Shown here piece after piece: positions 4,887 through 5,065 of a stretch of DNA of 5,065 nucleotides; within the stretch, counting starts at the first letter, position 1, and every line of letters begins with the position of its first letter. Made by a program: the position numbers and the translations under genes. This DNA is from JAAXQD01 sp035529735 (GTDB lineage Bacteria; Desulfobacterota; Desulfobacteria; Desulfobacterales; UBA11574), in the NCBI GenBank assembly GCA_035529735.1, contig DATKWE010000099.1, positions 1 to 5,065 of the forward strand, written 5' to 3'. The notes under the pieces were generated by a model that worked only from the letters and a program-made list of their open reading frames with translations, had not been told where the DNA came from and made no database searches.

Positions 4887-5065
4887 TAACAAAAGGCAGA
4901 GGATTATCTAAAGTTATTGTCACTATCTTCTGCCGCCAAAAGAAGATCCTACCGGGACTGTCAACGACATTGGATTATCTAAAGTCATTGTCACCGATGT
5001 CGAGTCGGATATGTCGGGGGTTGGATGCTGTCAACGACATTGGATTATCTAAAGTCATTGTCACG
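4887..5065. CRISPR. Distal end of a probable CRISPR array, cut by the window edge
   Basis: Two identical 37-bp repeats lie at 4958-4994 and 5028-5064, each starting CTGTCAACGACATTGG and ending AAAGTCATTGTCAC. A third copy at 4887-4923 keeps the right 23 bases with one change (C to T) but has a degenerate left part. The intervening segments are 34 bp (4924-4957) and 33 bp (4995-5027) and unrelated to each other, giving periods of 71 and 70. Lengths and pattern fit CRISPR repeats and spacers. Terminal repeats usually decay at their 3' end, so the array is probably transcribed on the minus strand, with the leader beyond the right edge. The repeat has an imperfect internal stem, GACATTG with CATTGTC. 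No cas gene is in the window, so the type is undetermined. With so few units, another tandem hairpin element is possible, since both spacers can pair with their preceding repeats. Confidence 0.65.

Noticed and set aside
4887..5065. Integron attC sites
   Set aside because: The units are only about 70 bp apart with no cassette genes between them, and the GTTRRRY/RYYYAAC core-site pair is not seen.

Overview
The window looks like chromosomal DNA of a Gram-negative bacterium, most likely a sulfate-reducer-type Desulfobacterota (inference from the style of the HemL and membrane proteins and the short palindromic and 7-base repeats between genes; no marker here proves it). A housekeeping core of moderate-to-high GC is flanked by two accessory-looking edges. 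The left edge (about 190-900) is visibly more AT-rich.

Left part (1-1500): a minus-strand cluster reads NUDIX hydrolase, then the VapB-type antitoxin, then the VapC/PIN toxin. The toxin frame carries one in-frame TAA at codon 59, yet the rest of the PIN domain is intact on both sides. vapBC appears to have its own promoter and a 7-bp-arm inverted repeat as a candidate autoregulatory operator. Two copies of one palindromic repeat family, at 4-82 and 1386-1500, bracket this cluster in the same orientation.

Middle part (1500-4500): after about 300 bases with no gene comes a small four-helix membrane protein of unknown function on the plus strand. It converges on hemL (glutamate-1-semialdehyde 2,1-aminomutase, tetrapyrrole synthesis by the C5 route) on the minus strand. 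Divergent from hemL is a KptA/Tpt1-family protein on the plus strand. It keeps the fold pattern of an RNA 2'-phosphotransferase but lacks the Arg-His catalytic pair and several NAD-site motifs, and it has a long Lys/Arg-rich tail.

Right part (4500-5065): a tRNA-Lys(CUU) gene with encoded CCA, a -35 element and a clear rho-independent terminator is followed by a perfect 12-bp tandem duplication. The right edge holds what looks like the distal end of a CRISPR array: two identical repeats of about 37 bp and one half-degenerate terminal repeat, separated by unrelated spacers of 34 and 33 bp. The array continues past the window and no cas gene is visible. The spacers are unusually complementary to their preceding repeats, so another kind of tandem hairpin array remains possible.

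The most interesting points are the catalytically degenerate KptA-like protein, the end-of-array repeats with their hairpins, and the nonsense-interrupted VapC beside an intact antitoxin.
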